Assembly (NCBI GenBank): GCA_030704615.1
Contig: CM060731.1
Span: 88,454,756-88,518,755, forward strand
DNA from: Takakia lepidozioides
Lineage: Eukaryota > Streptophyta > Takakiopsida > Takakiales > Takakiaceae
DNA: 64,000 nucleotides
Reading direction: 5' to 3'
The position numbers were made by a program, and so were the translations under genes. This document shows, piece after piece, positions 45,697-58,022 of this stretch. Below the pieces are notes generated by a model. That model searched no databases. It had not been told where the DNA came from and was given only the letters and a program-made list of their open reading frames with translations. Numbering within the stretch: position 1 is the first letter of the stretch; the number at the start of each line of letters is the position of its first letter.

Positions 45697-48600
45697 ATGG
45701 TAGTCTTGTTTGAGGTCGATTACTGCAATTTGAGCGACGAGGAGGAACCCGCCATGGCACGGACACATAGCAGCAGGACCCCCCAAGCGCATAGTGCCCG
45801 TGCCCCCACCACCTCCGCAAGAAGACCCTACCCGATTGCACTGGCTTCCCGCACCCAAGCCCTCTACACCCAAGGCCTCTACACCCGACACCCCTCCACG
45901 CACTGCCTACGAGGAAGAGCGAGAGAGGCACATAGCAGCCAACAATGAGACGTTGTCTCAGCTGAACATTGGGAGCGTTGCGCGCAGGTGAGCAGATCAC
46001 CCTTGTCCTTAGTATGCATGCTACACAGGTAGTGAGTAGGGGTTTCCTACCACATTAGCCTATTGTTTTTCCCCCCCATAGGTTTGATGGTGATGGCACT
46101 TTCGCCTTTTGTTTAGGGCAAGATTCTCACAGGGTTTTGGAAATGTGTGCGCAGCATAGCCAGGAGTGTACAACGGCCAACTAGGAGCTCCAAAGTTGTG
46201 TGGAACGGGCCTCCTCGACAAAGCGGACGCTTGAAAGAACTAGCATTACCTTCGATGGCGGAGGAAGAGCCCAAGACTCCCCAGCTGGTGGACTCTGAGG
46301 CAGAGGAACTCGACGAGCGTGATCAGGAGCTCGATGAGGATTACAAAATAGATGATGACGACGATTCGGAGGAGGAAATGGACGAGGACCTAGAGGAGGA
46401 CGAGGATGGAGATGATGTGGACAAGGTATCAGATTTGGAGAACTACATCAGTGGTGCATGTGGACTGACCGAGCCTCCCAATGCAATGCATGCTCAGAGG
46501 GCACCCAAACGGCCAGCTCCTCTTCCACGAGAGGTAAGTGGGCATTTGCTTTTTGATTTTTTTAGGTTTTTGGCAGGGTTCAGGGTTCATGTGCTTGATA
46601 TGAGAATGCCCCGAGCACGGTTGGGATAAGGGTCACATCTTCCAAGTAAAGAAGTTGCAATGACAAGCAATGGGCTTTTGCAATGTGCTCCCCTCTGTTT
46701 TCAAATGGGTGCACATGAGTGGGGGGAATGAAAGGACTTCACCAGTTGCACGGGACATTGATCTGTCTACTACTTGGAACCCAATTTGTCAGTGACGTAT
46801 TCTATTTTAAAGTCCAGCAATGCTTGTATGCTTGGGAGCTTTGATCCTTTGGCCGTCGCCTTTGCAGTAGTTGCTTTTGGTGTGCTCATGCATGTGGTTT
46901 GGCTCCTATTTGGCAGCTTATGTGCATTTGGAGTGGACCCTTGGGGAATCCCGTCATTCCCCGATATTTTGGGGCTGCTCATGCCTCTGGATTTGCGTCT
47001 TCTTATTTGTTTTTCCTTTTGGTCCCAGCAGTTCTTTCCATTTTCCACTAGCAGTATGAAGCACCACTTTCTTGCCCTCTATACCTCATGATACAAGGGA
47101 GATTCTACTGTCTATTCCTTGGAACCCAAATCTGTTATAAAAGTCTTCTATACCTTTTTCCATTTTGTGCCATGAGAAATGCTTGGGAGCTTATGTCCAG
47201 GAGGGTTACCTTTGGGCTGCTCATGCGTGTGTGTTTGGATGCAAGACAATAGTTGCTTATGGGCTGTTTATGGCTGTGGTTTTGTCTCTTCTTGCTTGTG
47301 GGTTTCCTTTGGTCTCATAAGCTTGAGCTCTTCACAATGATTTTGAAGGACCGTTTCATTTCATATCATGTTTTGTTTGCTGCTTTACTCTCCTCTTCAG
47401 AGTTTCCCCATTGGCTACCATCCACATTAATTTTACTGTTCTCTATACTACGAGGTCATTCATACTTGGCAGCTTTTGTGAAGGCAGGATTTCAATCTTA
47501 TGCACATCTTCCTTCATCGCCGAGCCTATGGGCTGCTCATGGCTACTGGCTTTGTCTCTTCTTGCTTGTGTTTTTTTCTTAATGGCGACCAATAATGGTG
47601 GAGGCTTTGTCTCCTTTTGCTTGTGGCTTTCTTTTTCGTCTCACAAGCTCTTTGTGCTTTTCACAGTGGCTGAATTGCCAATTTCGTTATGGTTTTTTCT
47701 TTTTTGGTCCATAAGTTCTTTGAGCTTTTCACAGACATTAGAAGGCCCACTCTGTCTCAGTTAATGTAAAGTTTCCCGCTTTCAGCCCAATCTGTTCTCA
47801 AAGATCCCCAGGAAACAGAAATATTGTTTTTTTTTCCTTTTGGTCTCATTCATTAATTGAGATGGTAATGGCCCTGATTTTAATGTATCTGCTTTGTAGT
47901 TTAGGGTTTGGTCTCGTAAGGTCTTTATGCATTTCAAAGTCATTATAAGGCACCAGTCCATTTACCTCATTTTGGGCTGCTTATGGTTATGGTTTTGGCT
48001 CCTGTTTTTTTTTTTTTTTCCCCTTTGGTCCCAAAAGCCATTGGGGGCCACTCCTGTACATTGCGAGGTACCAGTTGGGCCTAATTAGCGTTTGTCCTAA
48101 ACCCTTATAAGTTCTTCCTTCCTTACTTTTTTCATTGCCTGTGAGTGCACTGTGTTGTTGTCATCCTGTCCTCGACGCATTTGGCCCTCCGCCTAATGAA
48201 GTGTACGTATTTGCCCGCAATGCATGCAATGCAACTCTGCAGGTTGCTGACTCCCTCACAGGAGGTTCAAACTTGTGATGGCCTGTCTTAATACCCAAAA
48301 ATTGCAAAGGGGGTTGTGGGAGGGAGGGACCTGGACAGGTAGGGGGCTGCATATTGTGGTGTCATGTCTAGACAAGAAAGAAATTGTAGTGGGAGAGGAG
48401 GAACCCCAAGGAGCACGATGCTAACCGCCTCATCAGCCAGCCATGTCCGAGAGGGGGCGCTCACGACTCTTCCTCCCCCATCTTCCTGCCCCCTCTATTG
48501 TCATTTGTTGATAATATGTGAAGCCATTATCAGCCACTATCATATTGTACTCTCATTGATATGTACGATGGTCATCGGGGCCAGATTGTGCCTACAAGGT

Positions 48601-51583
48601 ATTCCCCAAAGAACCCCCAAAGAGGGTCAAAACATACAAGGAGGACTTCCCCAGTGACGTTTGGCGTGTTCAATGGATCAGACGTAAATGCATTTTGGGT
48701 GCGATTTCTGCTGCATTCAGTGTATGTATATAATAGAGCGCGTTTTTGTTGATGTATCCTACATGATGTTCATGCTTTATCTTCCTACATAACTCTTTCC
48801 CACATGTTGATTTGCAGGATGCAGTGAGAAAGAAGAAGGGAGTTGCTCCGGCAGGTGTCTTCAACCATCCCTCCCCACGTCTTCAACCAACCCCGGATGG
48901 AAGAGGCCCTCCCTCCTTTCCACCTAACACTGGTGTGTTTTATCCCCCTGTCATTCAGAGGTATGCACAGTATCAACAACAGACTGCTCATGTTCCAGCC
49001 GCCCCTAAAATTCACCCGCCCTTTTCTCAGTCCTACAATGCAAACAGCCCGTCAGGGGAGAACCGGTCATGTGCAGGTCCAAGTAGTCCTGCAGTTCCGT
49101 GTGGGGCATTTCCGCAAACTGGGGAAGCACAACATGCTCCTGTTCAGCATGGGCACTACCACGAAGGTGTGTGGTACCCTCACCCCAACCCTCCCCCACC
49201 TGCGTATCCTCCCCAGGCAACGTATCCCAGAAGCCCCATGTATAGTGCGCCGCTGCATGGCCCTTATTCCAGGCAGCCCACAGCTTCACCCAATTGCACC
49301 GCTTCGTGGCCTCTTCAATTCCCAAGCTCACCAGCTCCGAGCACAGGTTATGTTCCTGTCCACCCCACACCCCACGTTGGTGCGTGGTAGGGTTCATGTC
49401 CGCCCGCAGGGCCCCATGTTGCAGGTTGTGAGGGAGGAGAGGAGGCCCGTGATTCCAATATGACTCCAGATGCGCAACATTTGACTGGCAAGGACAGAGC
49501 CAATTTTTTGCGCAAGGCGAGGAGAGTAGCACGGAAAGGGTTGAAGGAAACGGCTTGTGCAAATGTGGCTGCTAGGCAAAAGAGATTCATAGTTGCCTGT
49601 GGCAAAAAGGGCCCATGCGGGGATGCACGGAATGACTGGCTGGCAGCCCTGCGAGGGCAATGCCAACGTGTGCTGGACTGTTCTGTGCCCATCCATCTTC
49701 AACCTCAAAGTCTGATTGACGAGGTGGGTGAACTATTAGCAGATGATTGGGAATATTTACCTCCTGGGATAACTGGCGCCCAAGATTGGAGGCGTCATTA
49801 AATACCAGCGCATCAAACTGTTTAGAAAAGTGTACTCCCGTGGCAAACCTAAGCCCCACTATGTTGCGGACAAGACTTGGGCAGAATTAGTGAGGCATTG
49901 GAACACGCCCGAATGGCAAAAGAGTCGTGATAATGGCAAGCATGCACGGGGGCATGTTGGTGCCCCTTCGAGATCTGGACGCAGTGGCCTTAGCGGCGTT
50001 GAGGAACGTCTGGTAAATCTGCCTGTCTCATGACATTGCCAATATATTCAGGTAGCGAGGTGTCTTGTCATTTGTATCTTACTCTTAGAGGATGGCACTA
50101 ATATTCCCATATCCTGTCCTTGTGTAGGCTAAGACAAGTGGTCGTCCTCCACTTCTATCCAAAATTTCGGGGAGCAAGAATAGCAACAAGGGGTATGGTT
50201 CTGATTCAGCAGGGGCCACCCGTTCTGTAAGTAACTAACCCACCTGCATTTGTTGCAATGATGTGCTTGTCAATTATTTATGGTTTTGCCTTCTTGTACA
50301 TATGCCAATAAATTACCTCGCATGGCTAGTGCGATCGATGTATTGAATCGTATTTCCACTCTATTTGTGGCAGGGCCTTGGAGCATTGGCTTCTCGGCTT
50401 GATGGCTTGGAAGGATGGAAACATACAATGGAGGCCAGCTCAATGGAGCACAAATTGGAATTGCAGGTAGTGAAATCCATGTTTGCCGCTGCAGTATCTA
50501 AGACAGAGAAGTTCAACATGGCATTGGCAGCGAAGCTCGGTTTGGACCTGCCGAGGGATGAATCTCCATCAGCATCAAACATTGTGTGTGAGTTGTTTTC
50601 CCCTGTTCATGGTGTTGTCCCACCTGCGGCTACTGTGGAAATGACAAGTACAGGTGAGCAGCCTCCTAGCAGTGGAGGCAGTGGACAAAGGAAAGGGGGC
50701 AGTATTGTGGAAGAAGATGCCACAGGTGAGGACAAAGTTCAGAACATGGCATGTGACAATCCTTGCCTTAATTATGGTACCAATGATGACCTATCCCCCC
50801 TTATTGAGAAGGGAGTGCCTGTAGTGGAGGATCACACCGGCAGTAATCTTAGACAGAGTGCCCAAGACATAGGGGCAGGGGGTAAGGGCACAAGAGTGGT
50901 TATTGTTGGGGTAGGGAAGAACATTGATTCAACAACAAAATTGGCCGTTGTTCGGAAGGTAAGTACTCGTGTTCCTATATTCTTGTGCTGTTCCAAGTCG
51001 ATTATGCAATACCTGCAGGCCGTTCATGAATTATGTGTACATGTGTGGGTTTCTATTGATTCAGAAGCCACCAAAGGAAATTGTTGCGGTGAAGATGACC
51101 AAGAAGTCTGCAAGACTTGCTGCCAGCAACATTGATGGGAGCCGTATGGGAAGCTTCAAAGCGCCGGCTCTTGTTGTAAGTTTCCCTTCGTGGAAGTACA
51201 TCCGTATTTTGTTTGCAGGGCTATATGATGACATCTCGCGTTTTCCCTGTCCATAACTGTTTCATGTGCATAACAAATGACAAGGGCACACATTGGTGGT
51301 GTTGGTTGTTCCAGTTTCAGATTGGTGACAAGGTCACAATGTTTGACCCCAATGCACCCAACGGAAGGCAGGCGTGGGCCATATATTGGGCATGTCGACT
51401 GACTGGCAGGCTTATGTCGTTCATGCCGATTATCATGTTGTCTCGGTTGAAGCAGTACATGGGGCAGATGTTGCTCTACCATACCCCAACAATGATGTTA
51501 GGCCTCCCGTTGTGATGCTCAGTGACACTGTAGGCAGCACGGCCCTGTGGTCTGCCAAGTTCCTCAAACTGACCCGAACATGA
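45697..51583 (+). pseudogene. CACTA second gene, TNPA/Ptta-like protein
   Basis: Exons include about 45770-45987 (Pro-rich, then AYEEERERHIAANNETLSQL), 46155-46533 (RRS-type basic block, then Asp/Glu-rich), about 48826-49378 (Pro/Tyr-rich), 49424-50009, 50128-50226, 50374-50958, 51065-51175 and 51315-51583. The region RANFLRKARRVARKG then KYQRIKLFRKVY and ELVRHWNTPEWQKSRDNGKHARG is the Ptta/En/Spm transposase-type DNA-binding protein. A coiled coil follows (ASRLDGLEGWKHTME). The last exon has FQIGDKVTMFDPN and a V-V-HADYHVVSVEAVHGADVALPYP pattern like DUF8039. Frameshifts near 49790 and 51375 break it. Such proteins bind subterminal repeats and assist TNP2-type transposase. Confidence 0.7.
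46780..48030 (+). repeat. Degenerate tandem repeats in intron 2 of the TNPA-like gene
   Basis: T-rich units of roughly 100-270 bp containing GGGCTGCTCATGGCT, then TTTGTCTCTTCTTGCTTGTG and a CTTTTGGTCTCATAAG phrase, at about 46970, 47215, 47260, 47525, 47610, 47690 and 47970. They fill a 2.3-kb intron. Open frames here lack domains. Confidence 0.6.
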
Positions 51584-52165
51584 GGTTGTGGGGGATCCTC
51601 AGTTTGAAGGCAATTTTGACTGAACGCCACTTCATATCGATTTCACCTTTTCTTCGTGATTTTGCGCATCAATGTAGGATTTGGGTACATTGTGGGGTTG
51701 TGATCAGCAGTGCAGAATCTGCAATACTTGCATGTTTAGACTAAACTGTATTTGGGCAATGAAGGGCGTACCCAACTTTGAAGCACCCTTGCATCTAGTC
51801 ATTTTTTCTGTTGTTCTGGCCATGCTTAGTCAATTGTACATGTCATGAGCAGGTTGTTGCCGTGGTGCTTTGGAATTGTGTTTATGTATATGAGTCATAT
51901 TTCACATGGACTGTGAAACTGACAGTGTGGACAGTATCATGATTTGTGATATGATCATGATGCCTGTGGATTAATTGTGCACACCATGACGTCACAAATA
52001 TGTGAAATCAACTGCAGCTTGCCTGTGGCATCCTCCACATTTTTGTGGAATGACCTACAACATCAGCAGTAGAATATTTCACACCCACTATGGTATGCTC
52101 CACAGCTATGTGGAATGACCTACAGTATAGGCAGTAAAATACTACACACCCACTCCATGCAGATT
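51584..52165. other. 3' flank of the TNPA-like gene
   Basis: AT-rich, noncoding, with a repeated TCCACA-TTTGTGGAATGACCTACA phrase near 52030 and 52090. No gene seen. Confidence 0.45.
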
Positions 52166-52169
52166 ACGC

Positions 52170-52640
52170 CACGTGCCGTCCTCTCCAAAATACACGTGTT
52201 GCCCATACCGTTGCGCACATGTTGTTAAGCCTAGGTGACAGGGTGTCACATCATTTTTCCGTAGGTGTGGACAAGTCCACACCCTTTGTACGTTTAGGAT
52301 CCACGTGGCGGTGTTTGCCAAAGAACACGTGGCCTCCAAACTTGCTGAAGCTGTGAAAACAGCCAGTGGATGGTCTCACACCGAATGGCTTTTTTCACAC
52401 CCACATGCCACGCCAGATGTCCACTCCACATACGTGCACAATGCCTCTTCATGTCCATACACGTGTCATCCTCACAAAAATACACGTGTTGCACACACCG
52501 TTGCCTAGATGTCGTCAAACCCTGGTGACAGGCTGTCGCATGGTTTTCCCGTAGGTGTGGACAAGTCCACACCTTTGTACATCTAGGATCCACGTTGCGG
52601 TGTTCGCCAAAGCACACGTCGCCCGTGGAAAAAGCCATGA
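52170..52640. repeat. CACTA subterminal direct repeats
   Basis: Two copies about 298 bp apart (52170-52340 and 52468-52640). They share AAATACACGTGTTGC, GGTGACAGG-TGTC, GTAGGTGTGGACAAGTCCAC, GGATCCACGT-GCGGTGTT and GCCAAAG-ACACGT. CCACGTG/CCGTGG-rich, as expected for TNPA-type binding sites. Confidence 0.75.
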
Positions 52641-52858
52641 ACCCCGTGAAAAAGGCCACCCGTGGATTCAACCACCCGTGGACTTTTCCACAGGGCCACT
52701 CGAGAGCGAGGCCATCCACGGGGTGTCCGAAAGCACTAGTCGTTTCTTACACCCACGGCAGGTGTGGACTGGGGCGGATTCCACGGGCAAAAGTGTGAAA
52801 AGAGCCGTGGAAAAAGCCGGTCTCTCTTCTAGTGACACCAGGAAAGCACTGCAAACAA

Positions 52859-52870
52859 ACACTTGTAGTG
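52859..52870 (-). repeat. Candidate CACTA right terminal inverted repeat
   Basis: ACACTTGTAGTG reads inward as CACTACAAGTG, the diagnostic plant CACTA terminus (CACTACAAG). It lies 220 bp outside the subterminal repeats. A partner at the left side was not found, so it is tentative. Confidence 0.55.
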
Positions 52871-53325
52871 GTTTGTATGAGTTCTCCAAATGACCTGCAT
52901 TCTAAGCTGAAAGTATGGTTCTGATGCATTCTAGTGGTTTTAGTGGTTCACCCATATGCATGGGGAATTGAGAAGCAATGATACTGGGCGAAACTCAGAA
53001 CACAGACCACGATGCATGCACAACATCACGCTAATGAACCAAATAGACATAGTCCAGGGAGACCAAAGACCATCACACATACACATAGAAGGTGGACGGA
53101 CACGACGACAAGTCAGGAAAATGTGATATCACATTCAGATAAGAGACCGTCACGGCACACCTACGGATGAGCAAGACAAAATGCCAACATACATGGTTGC
53201 CGGACATTACATAAACTGTCATGGCCCAAATGTTCAAAACTGGTAACATGAGTATCATACACACTTCTATGAGTATCATTACACACCCAACAGGGACTAC
53301 AAACATGAAATCTCACTTGACACTT
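52871..53325. other. Spacer, nothing recognised
   Basis: Noncoding DNA between the CACTA right end and the second TNPA-like fragment. Confidence 0.4.
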
Positions 53326-53329
53326 TCAC

Positions 53330-54200
53330 CTTTCCTCATACTCTTCTCTGGCCACAGAGTCACCGTGCGTTTCACGTGCGCTAGTGTGGTCTGGGGGGGG
53401 GGGGGGGGCATCGTCCAGATTTGGGCAAGGCAACGTAACACTTGGAAGCATGATCTCGTGGACTTTCACCTTGTACCATCCGGAACGAATGTCCTTGCAG
53501 TGGAACTTGTCAACCCCGGCTATTCCCACCACTTCCGCCTTTGCTGCGGCTATCTTTGACCGCTTGTCATTGGGGTTCAGGAGAAACACAGGATCTGATA
53601 TGTGCAGACACCAACATCAACTACCACTCAGCAACAAACATAGCAATGACAGGGTCAAAGTCAAGCGCACATGGGCATGGAAATGATCTTGGTTGCCACG
53701 ATACTGAATCAGCAGCAAATTTGGGGTGTACCAACGTACCTTGAAGCGAGGCTCGTCGCTGAGGGTGGCAACCGAGGAAAGCTGCCCACGTGTCGTCAAC
53801 TGCAGCAGCAAAAACAGGTTTAGTCAGAAGGATAAGAATAACATGAACTCTGGTTGCTGCAATGGTATAAACAAACCTCCACGGAGCAAGCTAACAAACA
53901 TCCTGCTCAAATTCTGCACACTACAACTTTTTGGCAAAAATAACCCTCCTAGAAACCAGGCAAAAGCAAGGAGCCATGAATGCATGCCTGGGGAACCACG
54001 TCCTGCTGCAATGACAGCGTAGCTACGGCGTGAGCCCAGCCCTGTGAGCCTGGGAGCTGAGCTCACGTTGTAGCTGCAAAGCGCGAGCTGAGCTCACGCT
54101 TCAGGGAAGCGTGAGCGGCACAAATCTGCTGGAGAAGTAGGTCCTATAGGCGAGGATTGCAGGAAGAGGGCCTAATACCATGGACAAAACAAAGGGGGCC
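53330..54200 (-). pseudogene. C-terminal fragment of a second TNPA-like gene
   Basis: Minus-strand exon 53588-53345: FLLNPNDKRSKIAAAKAEVVGIAGVDKFH then KVKVHEIMLPSVTLPCP, the same fold pattern (DUF8039-like) as the last exon of the 45.7-51.6 kb gene but clearly diverged. An upstream exon near 53811-53740 reads TTRGQLSSVATLSDEPRFK. A 16-G run (53393-53408) lies in its Pro-rich tail. No other parts of this element are visible. Confidence 0.55.
54016..54118. repeat. GTGAGC/GAGCTCAC inverted-repeat cluster
   Basis: Two copies of GAGCTGAGCTCACG and several GTGAGC in both orientations within 100 bp. Reminiscent of a subterminal repeat cluster, but no terminus identified. Confidence 0.6.
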
Positions 54201-54433
54201 ACCATGCACCATGTCTGCAATGCCTGCACAAAAAGAGGAATATGAAAATATGGCAGATTTGAGCTCAGAATGATTGACACACTTTATTTCAATTCACAGA
54301 TAGACGCTTACAATGAATGGCATGTGCATTTGCCCTGGTTCCGTGAACAAAATGTATGTGTTTGTCCTAAATGCAAAGTCTTCACACGGTAAACTAGAAA
54401 CCAGCATGGGAAGCGGGCATGGCTCGTATGTGT

Positions 54434-57400
54434 TCAAAGAGAATTTGGCGAAGCCCTACGTGAGGTGTCCCGCTGCAGAAGGGTGATGACTTCTCCGTAG
54501 CCTAGTGTGGCTTGGTGAATGAATTGGTCTCTCTTACCGTCGCAGCACATAATTACAAGGTATATGTAATATTGATGCTTGCAAGGGACCCACTTCCCTC
54601 TCATGCCGAGAGCGCCGTCACGCATCGTTACAAAATCCGGACAAGTGCACGTAGGGAAATTCCCCACGGTAACCTGATATTCTTTGCCATGAAGAACTAA
54701 GCCAATAGATAGCACTGTGTAAATCCGTCCATACCCCGGGGCAGGGACTTCGGTGATACGAGTGACCCGAGCCTACAAAATTCTAGCCGATTCCATCTTG
54801 TAGTCGTGATCTGCACCCAAAGCGACACGGCGCACTGTTTTTCCATCTCTTTTTGTTGGGTGGGAGTCGGCACCGGGTGGAGGCATTGCCAGAGCATGTG
54901 GCACATCTGTGCCGACAGTGCATGAGGGCACCACCCGGGACCGTGCAAGACAGAACCCTCCCTCCTCCAGCATGCTTATCTTGGTTGATGATAGCGACGT
55001 CCCAAGTTTCACAGGCCAAATTGCGGGGGGAGGGGGCTTCATTATCACCAAAGGACAAACTGTTCCCTTGATGCATCGTGCCATATCATCTGGGCAGAAC
55101 CAGAACTTGTGGTCCTTTGACTCTCCACTATGATAAGGTCGGAACAACCCTGTGAATGTTGGAGCTGGAGTCCCCCTAGAGCCTTTGCATATTTTTTGAT
55201 TTGCATTTCTTGAAAGAGGGGGTCTGAATTGCCATGCAAGCCACTCTAGATCCTAGTGGGGTGCATTCTATATGCCACTCACTATCAATGCAATCAGATT
55301 CATGCACCATGGCCACCACCTCCTCCAATGGGATTCCTGTTGTTGTGCTTGCATGATCTGCACCTGCTCCACTGGAGGAGGACCTACCTGGGAAGGGGCG
55401 GGCACATGACTTAGTCTGCACTGGAGACACCTTTGGTACAGAGAAATTGACCCCTGTCCGGCCGATGGGAATCTCCATCCGACCCTGGAGGAGTGTTCAA
55501 TCTCCTTTTGCATGATCCAAATCTTTCCTCGCCTTCCAAATGGGGGAGCCTGGATTGCGAAGGGGAGCCTTCAGTGCACCTGTTCAGAGCTCTGGCCATC
55601 TTCGATGGGTCTCCGGACCTACTCGCAGCCCTTAGCATCAACAAAGTCTTAGCATCAACAAAGTCGTATCAAGGCCCTTGCCTCCGCCCCGTCCCATCAG
55701 AAAATTGCAGTACTTGGTTTGTTGTGTAAGTGCCCACACCATGTCATCAGCAGTGGCCACATACAAGTCACGTCTTGCTTTGGTAGACTGCTGCATCCAG
55801 GCGTTGTGAACAGTCTCCGCCAAATTACAGGATGGCATGTCGGCCAAGTCCTCCAAGGACATGTCCTGCAGGAGGCATTGCATGGAAATGTGAGGAACGA
55901 AAGGAAATGGAAGAGGTTATGTAAGTGACAATCCAACAACCCCAAACGAACAGGCACGATGCAAAGTGAAATTTGTGTTTCTGGGATTGAAGAGGCTTAC
56001 CGTCGTCATGAAAACTCCCCATTGTCTGTACCTGAAGTGCCAGAAAACCAACCAGTCATCCAACTCCTTCAAGTGGATACCAGTAGCAGCACCAGAGGAG
56101 AACCACCAAGCCCGGATTGCTTGGTAAGTGCTCTCAGCTTCTCCTGTTGAGGTGGCATTTTTGTACTTGAGGCAGAGTCTTCTGTGCTCCAACTGGAGGT
56201 CAGGGCGAATGCAGCGCTTTGTATGACGTGCCAGAGATTGACTCCAATGGAAGAGGCATGTGTGCTCCCTATTTTCCATTGGGACCTTAGGATCCCCCGC
56301 ACCAAACACACGCCGCACTGCATTGAAATTTGCCTGTGCACTATCAACCATGAAGCTCGCAAAATTTGTGTTCTGCATTCCATTGCGCTGAATGACGGCC
56401 AGGAGCGAATTCCACATGAGCATCTGGGATTCAGTGTCCTCCAACTGCATATCACAAATTGCTATGGAGAGCACACGCTGGTATGCTGGATCGTAGACAT
56501 GGCACGCCATGGTTGTCCAACCCTTCACCCGTTTGCAGTGATCAAACATTAACCAACATTTAGACAAATCTCCTCCAGGTTGCATTCGGCGGACTATGCT
56601 CACAACACTGCCTTCGCCCACTGTGGACATCTTGAACAAATACACCTTGGACGAGCCCTGGCCAGGGAAGATACTGTTTTGAATGAATTCACACCGACTC
56701 CTCCATTTTAGGTCCATAATGTTGTCCATGAATCCAGCACTGCATGTGCCCATTCTGAGTGCATTCACCTGGTTTCGAATATTGGGAGAGCTCAACACGG
56801 AGAAATGGTCCATCACTGCATCAAGCGAATCTGCATCCAGCATTGGTTGTATCGCATCCCCTTCACCCAGTATGTGTTTTTCTAGGAATGCCTTGCTAGC
56901 TGCAAGCGCTATAGCAGAAGGTGTTGCAGAAGGGGCATTGTGGAACTCCTGCTTCAGCAGATTTCTAGCGATGTCCACGCTATCCCTGCAACTTCCTTTG
57001 GATACAGGATGCTCGTGTGTACCCATATGAATGCAGGCACGAGTCATTGTCTTGCATCAGTGTGCCACCTGGTACATACGAGCGTGGCACACAGAAACAC
57101 AGGATGAAAAAAGTTTGCAGAACCCACACACAAAAGTATTGGTCTTGGGAGGGGCAAGCCCTGGGGTGAAAGGATTCAGGGGCACACCTTCCCACTCACT
57201 TTTGTTTGGTTTAGCGCTGTTTCTCAGGCGAGGGCAAGAAATATTCACGCACTTGCAATGCCCAACGCAAACTGACCTTCAAAATTTCAATCCAATGTCG
57301 TTGTGGATGTTCGATGTTTTTGTCCTACACCAAGGGTGTCCGTCATGTTTCTTGTCCATGCCCTGCAGAAGCCCAGCTAGTCCACTGGAAGACGTGGGAG

Positions 57401-58022
57401 GGTTGAGCTCAAACAAGATGTCCCCATCAAACTCTGCTAGCACGTATTAAACCCGCTGCACACGAAGGGACTCCCAATCAACAAAACGCAGCTCGCTCTT
57501 GCACCCAGGCACCCCTGCGAGGGCTTTCAATTTCGGAATGACACTCGTTATCTCCTGCAATTCGTCATCATCCAAGAATGGAGTCTGGACTGGCGGAGGA
57601 ATCTCAGAAACATCCTCCGAGGACGAGTCTGAAAGAGTCACGAATGTAGTGGATGTGCTCACCTCTTGTTTCACATGAACTGTGCCCTTCTGCTGCACGA
57701 CCAATGCTGCAGTGCCAGGGGTAACTACCGATCCTGCTGATTGTCTTCTCTCTTTTCCACGGACCCGGTATGTGCCTGGAAGGACTCTCCACTTCCTTCC
57801 ACACTTGCCAACCAATGGTTTCTCCAAGTGCCCAGAATCCAAATTCCCATCCTCGTCGTACACCTCTTTTTGAACAAGCAGAGAACCCAATTCCAGAGGG
57901 AACACTGTAACCAGCTCATCCTCATGAACAACTGCAAACCCATCATCATCTGCAGTGGCAGTCAGTGGAAGACTATCTGCATTGGAATGAAATCGAGCAA
58001 GTCTATCTCGCTCCCTGGACAT
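54434..58022 (-). pseudogene. MULE-like transposase gene 1 with SWIM zinc finger
   Basis: Minus strand, in order: N-terminal acidic/Ser-rich part (58022-57450); GMDKKHDGHPWCRTKT and a Cys-rich zinc module with FVCGFCKLFSSC and CHARMYQV (57400-57060); RACIHMGTHEHPV; then the transposase core at 57047-56000. The core has WLMFDHCKRVKGW, IAICDMQLEDTESQ, FMVDSAQANFNAVRRVF and TCLFHW, matching the MULE pattern (D, then D, then C-x2-H). An intron lies at about 56001-55880 (GTAAGC donor). Downstream is LADMPSCNLAETVHNAWM, a Pro/Ser region, FCPDDMARC with PPAIWPVKLGTSL, and APGYGRIYTV. A C-terminal SWIM finger CTCPDF...CKHQYYIY is near 54640-54560. In-frame TAA at 57447-57449 and TGA at about 57279-57281 replace codons that are sense in gene 2, so this copy is damaged. 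Confidence 0.75.

Larger units (their letters stand above)
39029..52870. mobile_element. CACTA (En/Spm) DNA transposon
   Basis: Joined by a TNP2-like transposase (-), TNPA-like gene (+), subterminal repeats and a CACTACAAGTG right end. Left end not fixed, probably between 38413 and 39028. Both genes are damaged, so this copy is non-autonomous. Confidence 0.7.

Noticed and set aside
46774-47764. Hydrophobic ORFs that look like membrane proteins
   Set aside because: They come from T-rich intron repeats; the hydrophobicity follows from TTT/CTT/GTT codons, with no conserved pattern.
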